Shown here in pieces: positions 44,697 to 53,128 of a stretch of 64,000 nt of DNA (positions are counted from its first letter, which is position 1; every line of letters begins with the position of its first letter). The position numbers and the translations under genes were made by a program. The notes beneath the pieces were generated by a model. The model was not told the DNA's origin. It made no database searches and saw only the letters and a program-made list of their open reading frames with translations. Origin of the DNA: Bradyrhizobium daqingense (GTDB lineage Bacteria; Pseudomonadota; Alphaproteobacteria; Rhizobiales; Xanthobacteraceae); assembly GCF_021044685.1 (NCBI RefSeq), contig NZ_CP088014.1, positions 620,001 through 684,000 of the forward strand, in the 5' to 3' direction.

Positions 44697-46298
44697 CTAC
44701 CCAGGCGACCCCACGATCACCCCTTCGTTCCCGCGCAGATCCAGCACGCCTTCGACCTTCTCCCCCTCGCGATCCAGAAACGTCGACAGCAGAATCTCGC
44801 TGCCGAAGCGGATGGCGCTGGTGGTCACCGCGATCGGATCGGGACCGAGATTGAGCGCCACGATCATCGCCCTGCCGCCGCTTTCGCGGCGATAGATCAG
44901 GAGATCGCCCTGTGCCGAGATCGGGTGATAGTCGCCGGCGACCAACGGCGGCGAAGCCTTCCGCAAGTCGATCAGGCGCCTGTAAAGCGCGAGGATCGAG
45001 CGGCTGTCGGCTTCGAGATTGACGACGTTGTCGCGCACATAATGCTCCGGAAGCGGCAGCCAGGGCCACACCGTCGAGAAGCCCGCGAAGTCGGACGCAT
45101 CCCACTGCATCGGCGTGCGGCAGCCGTCGCGGCCGACACCGATGCCCGGTACGTTCTTCTCGAAGGGATCGCGCACGTCCTCCGGCGCGATCGTCACCTG
45201 ATGCATGCCGATCTCGTCGCCGTAATAGAGCGTCGGCGTGCCGCGCAGGGTCAGCAGCAGCATGGCGGCGACGCGGGCCTGCTCGGGACCGACGCGGCTT
45301 GCGACCCGCGGGCGATCGTGATTGCCGAGCACCCAGTTCGGCCAGGCGCCGCGCGGCAGCGCCTTCTCGTAATCCTCGATGATCTTCTCGATCGAGCGCG
45401 CGCTCCAGAAGGTCGAGAGCAGCGCGAAGTTGAACGGCATCTGCGCGCCGGTGAGATCGTTGCCGTAATAGGCCATCAGCCGATGCAGCGGCAGATAGAT
45501 CTCGCCGATCAGGACGCGCGCACCGAAGCCATCGGTTACGCGCCGCATCTCGGCAATGACGTCGTGCACCTCGGGCTGGTCGGTGGAATATCGCGTGAGG
45601 ATCTTCTCGTTCGGCGGCCGGCCCTCGACGTAATGCGGGTTCGGCGGGTTGTCGCGGAATTCGGCGTCCTTGATCAGATGCCAGATCACGTCGACGCGAA
45701 AGCCGTCGACGCCCTTCTCCAGCCAGAACCGCATCACGTCGAGGATCGCCGTGCGGACGTCGGGATTGCGCCAGTTGAGGTCCGGCTGCTGGGCGAGGAA
45801 GGCGTGGTAGTAATATTGGCCCGTGGTCTCGTCGAATTGCCATGCGCTGCCGCCGAACTCGGACAGCCAGTTGTTGGGTACGCCGCCGTCAGGCGCCCGA
45901 TCGCGCCAGATGTACCACTCGCGCTTGGGATTGTCGCGCGAGGCGCGGCTCTCGACGAACCAGGGATGCTGGTCGGAGGTGTGATTGGGCACGAGGTCGA
46001 GGATCAGCTTCAGCCCATTGTCGTGGACCGCCGCGATCAGCGCATCGAAATCCGCCATGGTGCCGAACAGCGGCTCGATACCGGTATAGTCGGAGATGTC
46101 GTAGCCGAAATCGGCCATGGGCGAAGGGAAGATCGGCGACAGCCAGATCGCGTCGACGCCGAGCGATTTGACATAAGGCAGCCGCTGGAGGATGCCGGCG
46201 AGATCGCCGACGCCGTCGCCGTTCGAGTCCTGAAACGAGCGCGGATAGATCTGGTAGAAGATGCCGTTGCGCCACCAATTCTCGCTGCCGTGAGCCAT
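44697..46298 (-). CDS. GH13 alpha-glucosidase
   Basis: 533 aa, cytoplasmic. Opens WWRNGIFYQIYPRSFQDSNG, the classical oligo-1,6-glucosidase/alpha-glucosidase start, with the barrel motifs LDLVPNHTSDQHPWF, Asp203 (DGFRVDVIW), Glu266 (LIGEIYLP) and Asp328 (LGNHDRPR). The alpha-glucosidase C-terminal beta domain follows. I start at ATG 46298 (MAHGSENWW). Family members cut alpha-1,4 or alpha-1,6 links in maltose, isomaltose or sucrose-type sugars. It is convergent with the TreS-like gene, so both may act on the same small glucans. Confidence 0.9.
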   Translation of the reverse strand: MAHGSENWWRNGIFYQIYPRSFQDSNGDGVGDLAGILQRLPYVKSLGVDAIWLSPIFPSPMADFGYDISDYTGIEPLFGTMADFDALIAAVHDNGLKLILDLVPNHTSDQHPWFVESRASRDNPKREWYIWRDRAPDGGVPNNWLSEFGGSAWQFDETTGQYYYHAFLAQQPDLNWRNPDVRTAILDVMRFWLEKGVDGFRVDVIWHLIKDAEFRDNPPNPHYVEGRPPNEKILTRYSTDQPEVHDVIAEMRRVTDGFGARVLIGEIYLPLHRLMAYYGNDLTGAQMPFNFALLSTFWSARSIEKIIEDYEKALPRGAWPNWVLGNHDRPRVASRVGPEQARVAAMLLLTLRGTPTLYYGDEIGMHQVTIAPEDVRDPFEKNVPGIGVGRDGCRTPMQWDASDFAGFSTVWPWLPLPEHYVRDNVVNLEADSRSILALYRRLIDLRKASPPLVAGDYHPISAQGDLLIYRRESGGRAMIVALNLGPDPIAVTTSAIRFGSEILLSTFLDREGEKVEGVLDLRGNEGVIVGSPG

Positions 46299-46459
46299 GC
46301 CGAAAGACCACCCAATCTGCGCCCTCGCGCGGGAGAACGCGACAGCGACGCCCCGGTTCAAATTGGCAGGCCAATTGGGACGGCCGTGTGACGGTAGTTC
46401 CCGGGAGGCGGCCCGAATCTTTTGCTTGGCGGCATGGCAAAAATCGGCATTGTGGCGCC

Positions 46460-47128
46460 ATGACCGAGCAAAATGACACCAATGCGAAGGCCGGCGCGAT
46501 CATCGTGCCGGTGACGCTGTTCGAGCAGAACTGCACCATCATCTGGGACGAGCCGACCAAGAAGGCCGTGGTGATCGACCCCGGCGGCGACGTGCCGAAG
46601 ATCCTGGACGCGATCAAGCAGACCGGCGTCACCGTGGAGAAGATCTGGCTGACCCACGGCCATATCGACCATGTCGGCGGCGCCGCCGATTTGCGCGATG
46701 CGCTGGGAGTGCCGATCGAGGGCCCGCATCAGGCGGACAAATTCCTGCTCGACAACGTCGTCGAGAGCGGCGCGCGCTTCGGCATGACCGGCGGGCGCAA
46801 TTTTACGCCGGATCGCTGGCTCGACGAGGGTGAGCGCGTCTCGATCGGCGACCTGCATTTCGACATCCTGCACTGCCCCGGCCATTCGCCAGGCAGCGTG
46901 GTGTTCTTCAACAAGGATCTGCGCTTTGCCCATGTCGGCGACGTGCTGTTTGCCGGCTCGGTCGGCCGCACCGATCTGCCCGGCGGCAGTCACGCCACGC
47001 TGATCAACTCGATCAAGACCAAGCTGCTGCCGCTCGGCGACGATGTCGGCTTCATCTGCGGCCACGGCGCCGGCTCCAGCATCGGCCAGGAGCGGATGAC
47101 CAATCCGTTCATCACGGGGGAAATGTAG
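46460..47128 (+). CDS. MBL-fold metallohydrolase, glyoxalase II-like (YcbL type)
   Basis: Binuclear metal hydrolase, 222 aa. The metal motif is LTHGHIDHVGG (His66, His68, Asp70, His71), with further ligands in LHCPGHSPGSVVF and HVGDVLFAGSVGRTDLPGG. The short length, without the C-terminal substrate domain of GloB, puts it in the YcbL group, whose members hydrolyse S-lactoylglutathione weakly. ATG 46460 directly follows a short leader. It is divergent from the alpha-glucosidase gene. Substrate not certain; a thioester is most likely. Confidence 0.88.
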   Translation: MTEQNDTNAKAGAIIVPVTLFEQNCTIIWDEPTKKAVVIDPGGDVPKILDAIKQTGVTVEKIWLTHGHIDHVGGAADLRDALGVPIEGPHQADKFLLDNVVESGARFGMTGGRNFTPDRWLDEGERVSIGDLHFDILHCPGHSPGSVVFFNKDLRFAHVGDVLFAGSVGRTDLPGGSHATLINSIKTKLLPLGDDVGFICGHGAGSSIGQERMTNPFITGEM

Positions 47129-47133
47129 CTCCG

Positions 47134-47327
47134 TCGTCGTCCCGGACCGCCCACCACAAATTCCGTCGTCGTCCCGGACAAGCGCGCCCTTAGGCGCGTG
47201 CAGATCCGGAACCCATAACCACAGGGAGATGTGGTTACAGGGACTCGGAGTTGCGCCTTCGCGTCTCACTGCGTGCTGGGAGTATGGGTCCCGGATCTGC
47301 GCGCGCTTGGGGCGTGTCCGGGACGAC
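47134..47327. repeat. Palindromic intergenic repeat, family R3 (long, with a duplicated left end)
   Basis: Starts GTCGTCGTCCCGGACCGCCC and, 27 bp later, restarts GTCGTCGTCCCGGACAAGC. It ends GGGCGTGTCCGGGACGAC. Inner blocks CCCATAACCACAGGGAGAT and GTGGTTACAGGGACTCGG match the R3 copy at 24513. It lies between convergent genes. Confidence 0.85.
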
Positions 47328-47352
47328 CGTAAAATAATCCTACGAGTCCGCC

Positions 47353-48549
47353 CTACTTCATCAACCCCGCGGCGGTCAGTGCGCGCGTGATGATCTGGCT
47401 GAGATCGAAGCTGCGGGTGGCCTCGCGCTTGGTGTCAGCGGGCTGTTCGGCGACGGCGTTGCGGATCGAGCGGGCGAGATGCGGCGCGGGCGTCAGCGCC
47501 GGCTTTGCGGGCTTGGCCTCCGCCTTCTTCGCCGCGTCCGGAATCCAGCCGGTGAGGCCGAAGAACTTTGCGATGTGGTAGGACGAGGAGATGCCGGCCT
47601 CGATCAGGAATGCGCCTTCCATGCCGTAACGCTGGTCGTTGTCGGCAAGGCCAAGCGGCGTGCCGTGCGCCATGTCGGTGATGGCATAGGATTCGACCAG
47701 CGTCTCGCCGTCCTTGTTCCACCAGGCCTGGCGCGGATAGCCGTCGACATTGGTCTCTGCCATCGGCACCTCGGGCAGACCATGCAGATCGAGCCATTGC
47801 TTGACGATCTCGTTGGCATTGCCGGGATTGACGGTGCGGTCGGCGCTGCCGTGCCACACCGAGATCTTCGGCCAGGGGCCGCGATGATCGGAAGCGTTGC
47901 GCACGAGATCACCGAGCTCGCGCGCGGGACGCGTTGGCGAATGGAACATGCCGTCCAGCGCTTCGCGCAGATTCGAGGCGATGCCGTAGGGAAGCCCGGC
48001 AATCACCGCGCCGGCCGCAAACACCTCCGGATAGGTCGCGAGCATCACCGACGTCATGCCGCCGCCGGCGGACAGGCCGGTGATGAAGATGCGCCTCGCA
48101 TCGATGCGATGCGCCTGAACCATGTGCGCGATCATCTCGCGGATCGAGCGTGCCTCGCCGGAGTCCCGCGCCGTGTCTTCGGGATTGAACCAGTTGAAGC
48201 AGGTGTTGCCGTTGTTGCTGCGCTGCTGCTCGGGCATCACCAGCGCGAAGCCGTAGTGCTGCGCCAGCGTCGACCATCCCGCGCCGAGATCGTAACCGGC
48301 CGCGGTCTGGCCGCAACCATGCAGCACGACGACCAGCGCACGCGGCTTCTGAAGCTGCGCCGGCACGAAGGCGAACATGCGCAAGGTGCCGGGATTGTCA
48401 CCGAAATCCGTGACCTCCTGGAGCGGGCTGGAGGAATCCGCGCTGCGGCCGAACTCGGCAAAGCGCAGACCGTCCAGCTTGGGCAGACGTCTCAACAGAT
48501 CGACATTTCGGGCTAGCGACACGGCAAATTCCTGGTGGGCGACGTTCAA
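47353..48549 (-). CDS. Poly(3-hydroxybutyrate)-depolymerase-type esterase
   Basis: Alpha/beta-hydrolase of the PHB depolymerase/feruloyl esterase group (esterase_phb), 398 aa. The nucleophile is Ser160 in ITGLSAGGGMTSVML, with the oxyanion-side motif VVLHGCGQTAAGYD near residue 74, the Asp in WHGSADRTVNPGN and a His in DMAHGTPL. Extracellular PHB depolymerases have a signal peptide; none is seen here, so it is either cytoplasmic or exported another way. Whether the substrate is PHB or another ester is open. It should not be confused with the intracellular PhaZ at 36408, which is unrelated in sequence. Confidence 0.88.
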   Translation of the reverse strand: MNVAHQEFAVSLARNVDLLRRLPKLDGLRFAEFGRSADSSSPLQEVTDFGDNPGTLRMFAFVPAQLQKPRALVVVLHGCGQTAAGYDLGAGWSTLAQHYGFALVMPEQQRSNNGNTCFNWFNPEDTARDSGEARSIREMIAHMVQAHRIDARRIFITGLSAGGGMTSVMLATYPEVFAAGAVIAGLPYGIASNLREALDGMFHSPTRPARELGDLVRNASDHRGPWPKISVWHGSADRTVNPGNANEIVKQWLDLHGLPEVPMAETNVDGYPRQAWWNKDGETLVESYAITDMAHGTPLGLADNDQRYGMEGAFLIEAGISSSYHIAKFFGLTGWIPDAAKKAEAKPAKPALTPAPHLARSIRNAVAEQPADTKREATRSFDLSQIITRALTAAGLMK

Positions 48550-48616
48550 CGTCCAGCCAAACCAGATAGTTGCTGCAGCGCAAAATAAAAAGACCGTGCG
48601 CTGTCAATCCGATGAA

Positions 48617-48638
48617 ATTCGCGGGATTTCCCGCGAAT
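48617..48638. promoter_or_regulatory. 9-bp inverted repeat upstream of the esterase gene
   Basis: ATTCGCGGG and CCCGCGAAT enclose ATTT, about 68 bp upstream of the esterase start. Either an operator or a stable hairpin. A 9-bp arm with a short loop can arise by chance in a window this size. Confidence 0.35.
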
Positions 48639-48870
48639 CCGCACGGATTAACTGCAATGCCTCAACTTCTTGCAGGAGACGCAGCGCCGGAAAATGCGGC
48701 GCGGATCATGATTAATGTCACAAACAGCGCGAGCGAGACCGGAAAGGCTGCGCGCGCTGATTGCGGCCATTCCGGCCGCATTTCCCGCCAGCGCGTGCGC
48801 CTCTTCATTCAAACGCAGATCTCTTCGCCTCTCCGCGAGTCGGATGTCACTTGAGCGACGCCTCTCGACA

Positions 48871-48957
48871 CGTCATTGCGAGGAGCCCTTGCGACGAAGC
48901 AATCCAGAGTCTCTCCTCGGAGATATCCTGGATTGCTTCGCTGCGCTCGCAATGACG
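48871..48957. repeat. Palindromic intergenic repeat, family R1
   Basis: Starts CGTCATTGCGAGGAGCCC and ends GCTGCGCTCGCAATGACG; nearly identical to the copy at 301. Confidence 0.92.
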
Positions 48958-49174
48958 GCGTGGCACCATCGGGACACTGAACGACATCCGCCTCCGCTGA
49001 GGCTCCTCCTCACCCCGCCCTCTCGCCGCAAGCAGGGAAAAGGCGGAAGCACCTCGCCTCGCCACGCCGCATGCCTGCATTCCGCAACACGGGACATCGC
49101 GCGATTGCGTTCGCGCCATCGGGCACGTAGCCTCACCGCCTCAACAAACAGAAAATCGAGCCGGAGAAACCGCC

Positions 49175-50410
49175 ATGGCGCGCCTGAAGTTCGGAGCCTT
49201 TCTTGCCCCGCATCACCCGATCGGGGAGCATCCGATGCTCCAGTTCCGGCGCGACCTCGACCTGGTCGAGCAGCTCGACGCGCTCGGCTACGACGAGTTC
49301 TGGTGCGGCGAGCATCATTCCTCCGGCTGGGAGATGATCGCATCGCCCGAGATGTTCCTCGCTGCTGCGGGCGAGCGCACCAAGCGGATCAAGCTCGGCA
49401 CCGGCGTGGTGTCGCTGCCCTATCACCATCCCTTCAACGTCGCCCAGCGCATGGTGCAGCTCGACCACATGACCGGCGGCCGCGCCATCTTCGGCTCCGG
49501 CCCGGGCGCGCTCGCCTCCGACGCGCACACGCTCGGCATCGACCCGATGACGCAGCGCGACCGCCAGGACGAAGCCATCGGCGTGATCCGCCGCCTGTTC
49601 AACGGCGAGCGCGTCACCGCCAAGAGCGACTGGTTCACCATGAACGACGCCGCGCTGCAGATCCTGCCGTTGCAGGAGGAGATGCCGTTCGTGGTGGCCT
49701 CGCAGATCTCGCCCTCCGGCATGACGCTGGCCGGCAAATACGGCATCGGCATCATCTCGCTGGGCTCGATGACGACGCAGGGTCTGATGTCGCTGCAACA
49801 GCAATGGCAGTTCGCCGAGGACGCAGCGAAGAAGCACGGCACCACGGTGAGCCGCGCCGACTGGCGCGTGCTGCTGACCTTCCACATCGCTGAGACCCGC
49901 GAGCAGGCGCGCCGCGAGGCCGGCGCCGGGCTGATGCGCTGGCACAACGAATATAATGTCGGCACGCTGCAGCGGCCGGGCCTCACCGCGTTCTCCTCGC
50001 CCGACGAGGCCGTGGACAAGACCGCCTTCGTCGAAGGCGCTGCGTCCACGATCGGTACACCCGACGATCTCGTCCAAACCATCAAGAACGTGATGCAGGT
50101 GTCCGGCGGCGTCGGCGCCATCATCGGCTTCGTGCACGACTGGGCCAACCCGGAGAACACCCGCCGCAGCTGGGACATGGTGGCGCGCTACGTCGTGCCG
50201 GAGATCAACGGCTATATCGACGGCTTGCGCAAGTCGCAAAAATTCGTGATCGAGAATCGCGCGATCTTCGAGCGCGCGGGCCAGGCGGTAATGGCCAAGA
50301 TCATGGAGAACGAGAGGGCCGCCGAGGCGCTGAAGGTCACCGGCCCCGGCCGCGTCGCCATTCCCGCCGTCAATGCGCCGGATCTGCAGAAGGAAGCGGC
50401 GAAGCGGTAG
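49175..50410 (+). CDS. LLM-class flavin-dependent oxidoreductase (bacterial luciferase-like monooxygenase)
   Basis: F420- or FMN-dependent TIM-barrel monooxygenase, 411 aa. Opens LKFGAFLAPHHPIGEHPMLQ, then GYDEFWCGEHHSSGWEM, RIKLGTGVVSLPYHHPFNVA and DHMTGGRAIFGSGPGALASD, all characteristic of the luciferase-like group that includes limonene 1,2-monooxygenase-type annotations. The flavin (FMN or F420) cannot be read directly; FMN is usual in this order of bacteria. It heads a run of oxidising genes (P450 and SDR) but is separated from the P450 by an R3-type repeat. No flavin reductase gene is adjacent, so reduced flavin must come from elsewhere. Confidence 0.87.
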   Translation: MARLKFGAFLAPHHPIGEHPMLQFRRDLDLVEQLDALGYDEFWCGEHHSSGWEMIASPEMFLAAAGERTKRIKLGTGVVSLPYHHPFNVAQRMVQLDHMTGGRAIFGSGPGALASDAHTLGIDPMTQRDRQDEAIGVIRRLFNGERVTAKSDWFTMNDAALQILPLQEEMPFVVASQISPSGMTLAGKYGIGIISLGSMTTQGLMSLQQQWQFAEDAAKKHGTTVSRADWRVLLTFHIAETREQARREAGAGLMRWHNEYNVGTLQRPGLTAFSSPDEAVDKTAFVEGAASTIGTPDDLVQTIKNVMQVSGGVGAIIGFVHDWANPENTRRSWDMVARYVVPEINGYIDGLRKSQKFVIENRAIFERAGQAVMAKIMENERAAEALKVTGPGRVAIPAVNAPDLQKEAAKR

Positions 50411-50428
50411 GCTGCAAAGCTCTATCTC

Positions 50429-50473
50429 GTCGTCCCGGCCTGGTGGGCAATTGCGCACCAGGCACGGGACGAC
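50429..50473. repeat. Short palindromic repeat, family R3 core
   Basis: GTCGTCCCGGCCTGGTG pairs with CACCAGGCACGGGACGAC. A 45-bp minimal hairpin lying between the LLM and P450 genes. Confidence 0.75.
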
Positions 50474-50558
50474 CCGTGGTTCTATGCACGATACGTTCAC
50501 CGCATCGGCGTAGGCGGATGTGCTATGCTGGCTTCGTCCTCCAACCGGAGCAATCGTC

Positions 50559-51935
50559 ATGTCGATGCAGAACGTGGCCGCCTCTGCGCTTCAGTTCACC
50601 GCGCCCAAACGCAACGAGCTGACCCACATCCCCGGCGACGAGGGCTGGCCGATCATCGGCAAGACGTTTCAGGTGCTGGCCGACCCCAAGGGCCATATCG
50701 AAAGGAACGGCGCCAAATACGGTCTGGTCTACCGCACCCACATTTTCGGCGAGACCAACATCGTGCTGCTCGGTCCCGAAGCCAATGAGCTCGTGCTGTT
50801 CGACCAGCAGAAACTGTTCTCCTCGACGCATGGCTGGAACAAGGTGCTCGGCCTGTTGTTTCCGCGCGGGCTGATGCTGCTCGATTTCGACGAGCACCGG
50901 CTGCATCGCAAGGCGCTGTCGGTCGCGTTCAAATCCGGGCCGATGAAATCCTACCTGTCCGATCTCGATCGCGGCATTTCCGCGCGCGTTGCGCAATGGA
51001 AGACCAGGCCGGGCGAGATGCTGCTCTATCCGGCGATGAAGCAGCTCACGCTCGATCTCGCTGCGGCCTCGTTCCTCGGTGCCGATATCGGGCCGGAGGT
51101 CGACGAGATCAACCGCGCCTTCGTCGACATGGTCGCCGCCGCCGTCGCGCCGGTCCGCCGCCCCCTGCCCGGCACCCAGATGGCGCGCGGGGTGAAGGGC
51201 CGCAAGCGAATCGTCGCCTATTTCCGCGAGCAGATTCCGCTCCGGCGCGGCAATCGCGGCGGCGACGATCTGTTTTCGCAGCTCTGCCGTGCCACCCACG
51301 AGGACGGCGCGCTGCTCTCGGAGCAGGACATCATCGACCATATGAGCTTCCTGATGATGGCGGCGCACGACACGCTGACCTCGTCGCTGACGTCCTTCAT
51401 CGGCGAGCTCGCCGCCAATCCGGACTGGCAGGACAGGCTGCGGGCGGAGGTGCTCGCGCTCGGGCTTGCCCCGGATGCGCCGAGCAGCTTCGATGATCTC
51501 GAAAAGATGCCGCTGACCGAGATGGCGTTCAAGGAGGCGCTGCGGCTCAAGCCGCCGGTGCCCTCGATGCCGCGCCGCGCGATGCGCGATTTCAGCTTCA
51601 AGGGTTTTGCGATTCCCGCCGGCACCGCGGTCGGCGTCAATCCGCTCTATACGCATCACATGAAGGAGATCTGGCCGGAGCCGGATCGCTTCGATCCCCT
51701 GCGCTTCACCGAGGACGCCCAGCGCAACCGTCACCGTTTCGCCTTCGTGCCGTTCGGCGGCGGCGCGCATATGTGTCTCGGCCTGCACTTCGCCTATATG
51801 CAGGCGAAATGCTTTGCGCGGCATTTCCTGCAGAACATCGAGGTATCGCTCGCGCCAAGCTACAAGCCGGACTGGCAGATGTGGCCGATCCCGAAGCCGA
51901 AGGACGGGCTGCGGGTGATGGTGAAGGCGGTTTAA
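50559..51935 (+). CDS. Cytochrome P450
   Basis: Haem monooxygenase, 458 aa. The haem ligand is Cys406 in FAFVPFGGGAHMCLGLHFAY, the ExxR motif is KEALRL, and the I-helix proton-relay segment is LMMAAHDTLTSSLT. GGAG lies eight bases before ATG 50559. The long N-terminus and FGGGAHMC pattern resemble CYP120/CYP26-like bacterial P450s that act on terpenoids or retinoids, but substrate class is inference. No ferredoxin or ferredoxin reductase gene is adjacent. It follows the LLM monooxygenase on the same strand. Confidence 0.93.
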   Translation: MSMQNVAASALQFTAPKRNELTHIPGDEGWPIIGKTFQVLADPKGHIERNGAKYGLVYRTHIFGETNIVLLGPEANELVLFDQQKLFSSTHGWNKVLGLLFPRGLMLLDFDEHRLHRKALSVAFKSGPMKSYLSDLDRGISARVAQWKTRPGEMLLYPAMKQLTLDLAAASFLGADIGPEVDEINRAFVDMVAAAVAPVRRPLPGTQMARGVKGRKRIVAYFREQIPLRRGNRGGDDLFSQLCRATHEDGALLSEQDIIDHMSFLMMAAHDTLTSSLTSFIGELAANPDWQDRLRAEVLALGLAPDAPSSFDDLEKMPLTEMAFKEALRLKPPVPSMPRRAMRDFSFKGFAIPAGTAVGVNPLYTHHMKEIWPEPDRFDPLRFTEDAQRNRHRFAFVPFGGGAHMCLGLHFAYMQAKCFARHFLQNIEVSLAPSYKPDWQMWPIPKPKDGLRVMVKAV

Positions 51936-51945
51936 GCGTTTAACT

Positions 51946-52099
51946 CTCGTGTCCCGGACGCGCGTAGCGCGAGCCGGGACCCGGAAAGCCACAGCGTCAG
52001 CCGCGAATGGATGGGCCCCGGCTCTGCGGAGCGGCACCATAGCGTGTCGAAGACGCGCGTAAACGCGCTTATGGCGCCGCACCGCGTCCGGGGCACGAG
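51946..52099. repeat. Palindromic intergenic repeat, family R7 (long form)
   Basis: Starts CTCGTGTCCCGGACGCGCG and ends CGCGTCCGGGGCACGAG. Inner blocks include GGCACCATAGC and GCTTATGGCGCC. It lies between the convergent P450 and SDR genes. Confidence 0.82.
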
Positions 52100-52108
52100 A
52101 CCTGCCCG

Positions 52109-52948
52109 CTACGCCCCCTGATCGAACGCCTTGCGCAGGGCCACATAGCCCTGCTGCTGCTGGCTCCAGTTGCGGCCACCGGTCATGGCGCCGTCGACGA
52201 CGAGGTCGTGACCGTTGATGAAGCTCGATTCGTCGCTGGCCAGGAAGACCGCGGCCTGCGCGATGTCGTCGGGAAGACCGGCGCGCGGGATCGGCTGCGC
52301 GGTCTTGTAGACTTCGCGCATCACCGCCGGCGTCTTCTCGGCAGCGTCGGTCGACAGCCCCAGCGCCTTGCCGAAGATGCCGGTCGCGATCGCGCCGGGC
52401 GAGATCGCGTTGACGCGCACATTGGATTCGCCGAGCTCCATCGCCACGCATTTGGTGAGATGGATCACCGCCGCCTTGGCCGCGCTGTAAACCATCGAGG
52501 ACGAGAACCCGGCGAGACGGCCGGCAATGCTGCCATTGTTGATGATGCTGCCAGAACCCTGCTTCTTCATGTGAGGCGCGGCGTGCTTCATGCCGAGCAT
52601 CACGCTGCGCACCAGCGTCGCCATTGCCGCGTCGAACCGCTCGACCTCTAAGCCTTCGATCCCGCCGGTCTGCGCCGGGCCGCCGGCATTGTTGAAGAGG
52701 CAATCGATCCTGCCGAACTTGTCCACGGTAAGCGCGATCAGCGCCTGCATCTGTGCTTCGATCGTGACGTCGGTCTGGCGGAAGATGCAGTTGGCTCCGA
52801 GCTGCTTTGCCAGCGCCTCGCCTTCCGGGACGCGGCGACCCGCGATCACAATTTTGGCACCTTCGGCAACGAAGACTTCCGCGGTACGCAACCCAATCCC
52901 GCTCGTCGCGCCGGTGATGACCGCAACCTTGCCGTCCAGCCTGCCCAT
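52109..52948 (-). CDS. Short-chain dehydrogenase/reductase (SDR)
   Basis: NAD(P)-dependent oxidoreductase, 279 aa. The Rossmann motif is AVITGATSGIGLRTAEVF, the NAG motif is LFNNAGGPAQTGG, and the catalytic Ser/Tyr/Lys are in NNGSIAGRLAG and MVYSAAKAAVIHLTK. The end of the protein (SSFINGHDLVVDGAMTGG) is typical of classical SDRs. I start at ATG 52948 (MGRLDGKVAVI). The AGRR segment after the second strand suggests NADP(H) use, by analogy with related SDRs. It converges with the P450 gene, so it is not in the same operon, but an alcohol produced by the P450 or LLM enzyme could be its substrate. Confidence 0.9.
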   Translation of the reverse strand: MGRLDGKVAVITGATSGIGLRTAEVFVAEGAKIVIAGRRVPEGEALAKQLGANCIFRQTDVTIEAQMQALIALTVDKFGRIDCLFNNAGGPAQTGGIEGLEVERFDAAMATLVRSVMLGMKHAAPHMKKQGSGSIINNGSIAGRLAGFSSSMVYSAAKAAVIHLTKCVAMELGESNVRVNAISPGAIATGIFGKALGLSTDAAEKTPAVMREVYKTAQPIPRAGLPDDIAQAAVFLASDESSFINGHDLVVDGAMTGGRNWSQQQQGYVALRKAFDQGA

Positions 52949-53128
52949 GGAATGTTCCCGTTTTCGAATGATTTGATTTTCAGATGGCGGACACTGATAG
53001 ATGAGGGCGCCGCGACGGACACTATTCCCGCCGGCCCGCGGCAAGGCAAGCGTTGCTTGCGCTTCCGGCATGCGTAACATTCACGCCCATCGCTCGACTT
53101 TCGAACAGGCATCGCGACCGGGCTGGGC

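Larger units (their letters stand above)
48550..49174. other. Gene-less region upstream of the esterase and LLM genes
   Basis: 625 bp between divergent genes. It contains a hairpin-forming inverted repeat (48617-48638), an R1 repeat (48871-48957) and, near 49005-49045, a degraded CTCCTCCTCACCCCGCCCTC stretch resembling one end of R8 or R9. No protein gene is credible. Confidence 0.6.
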
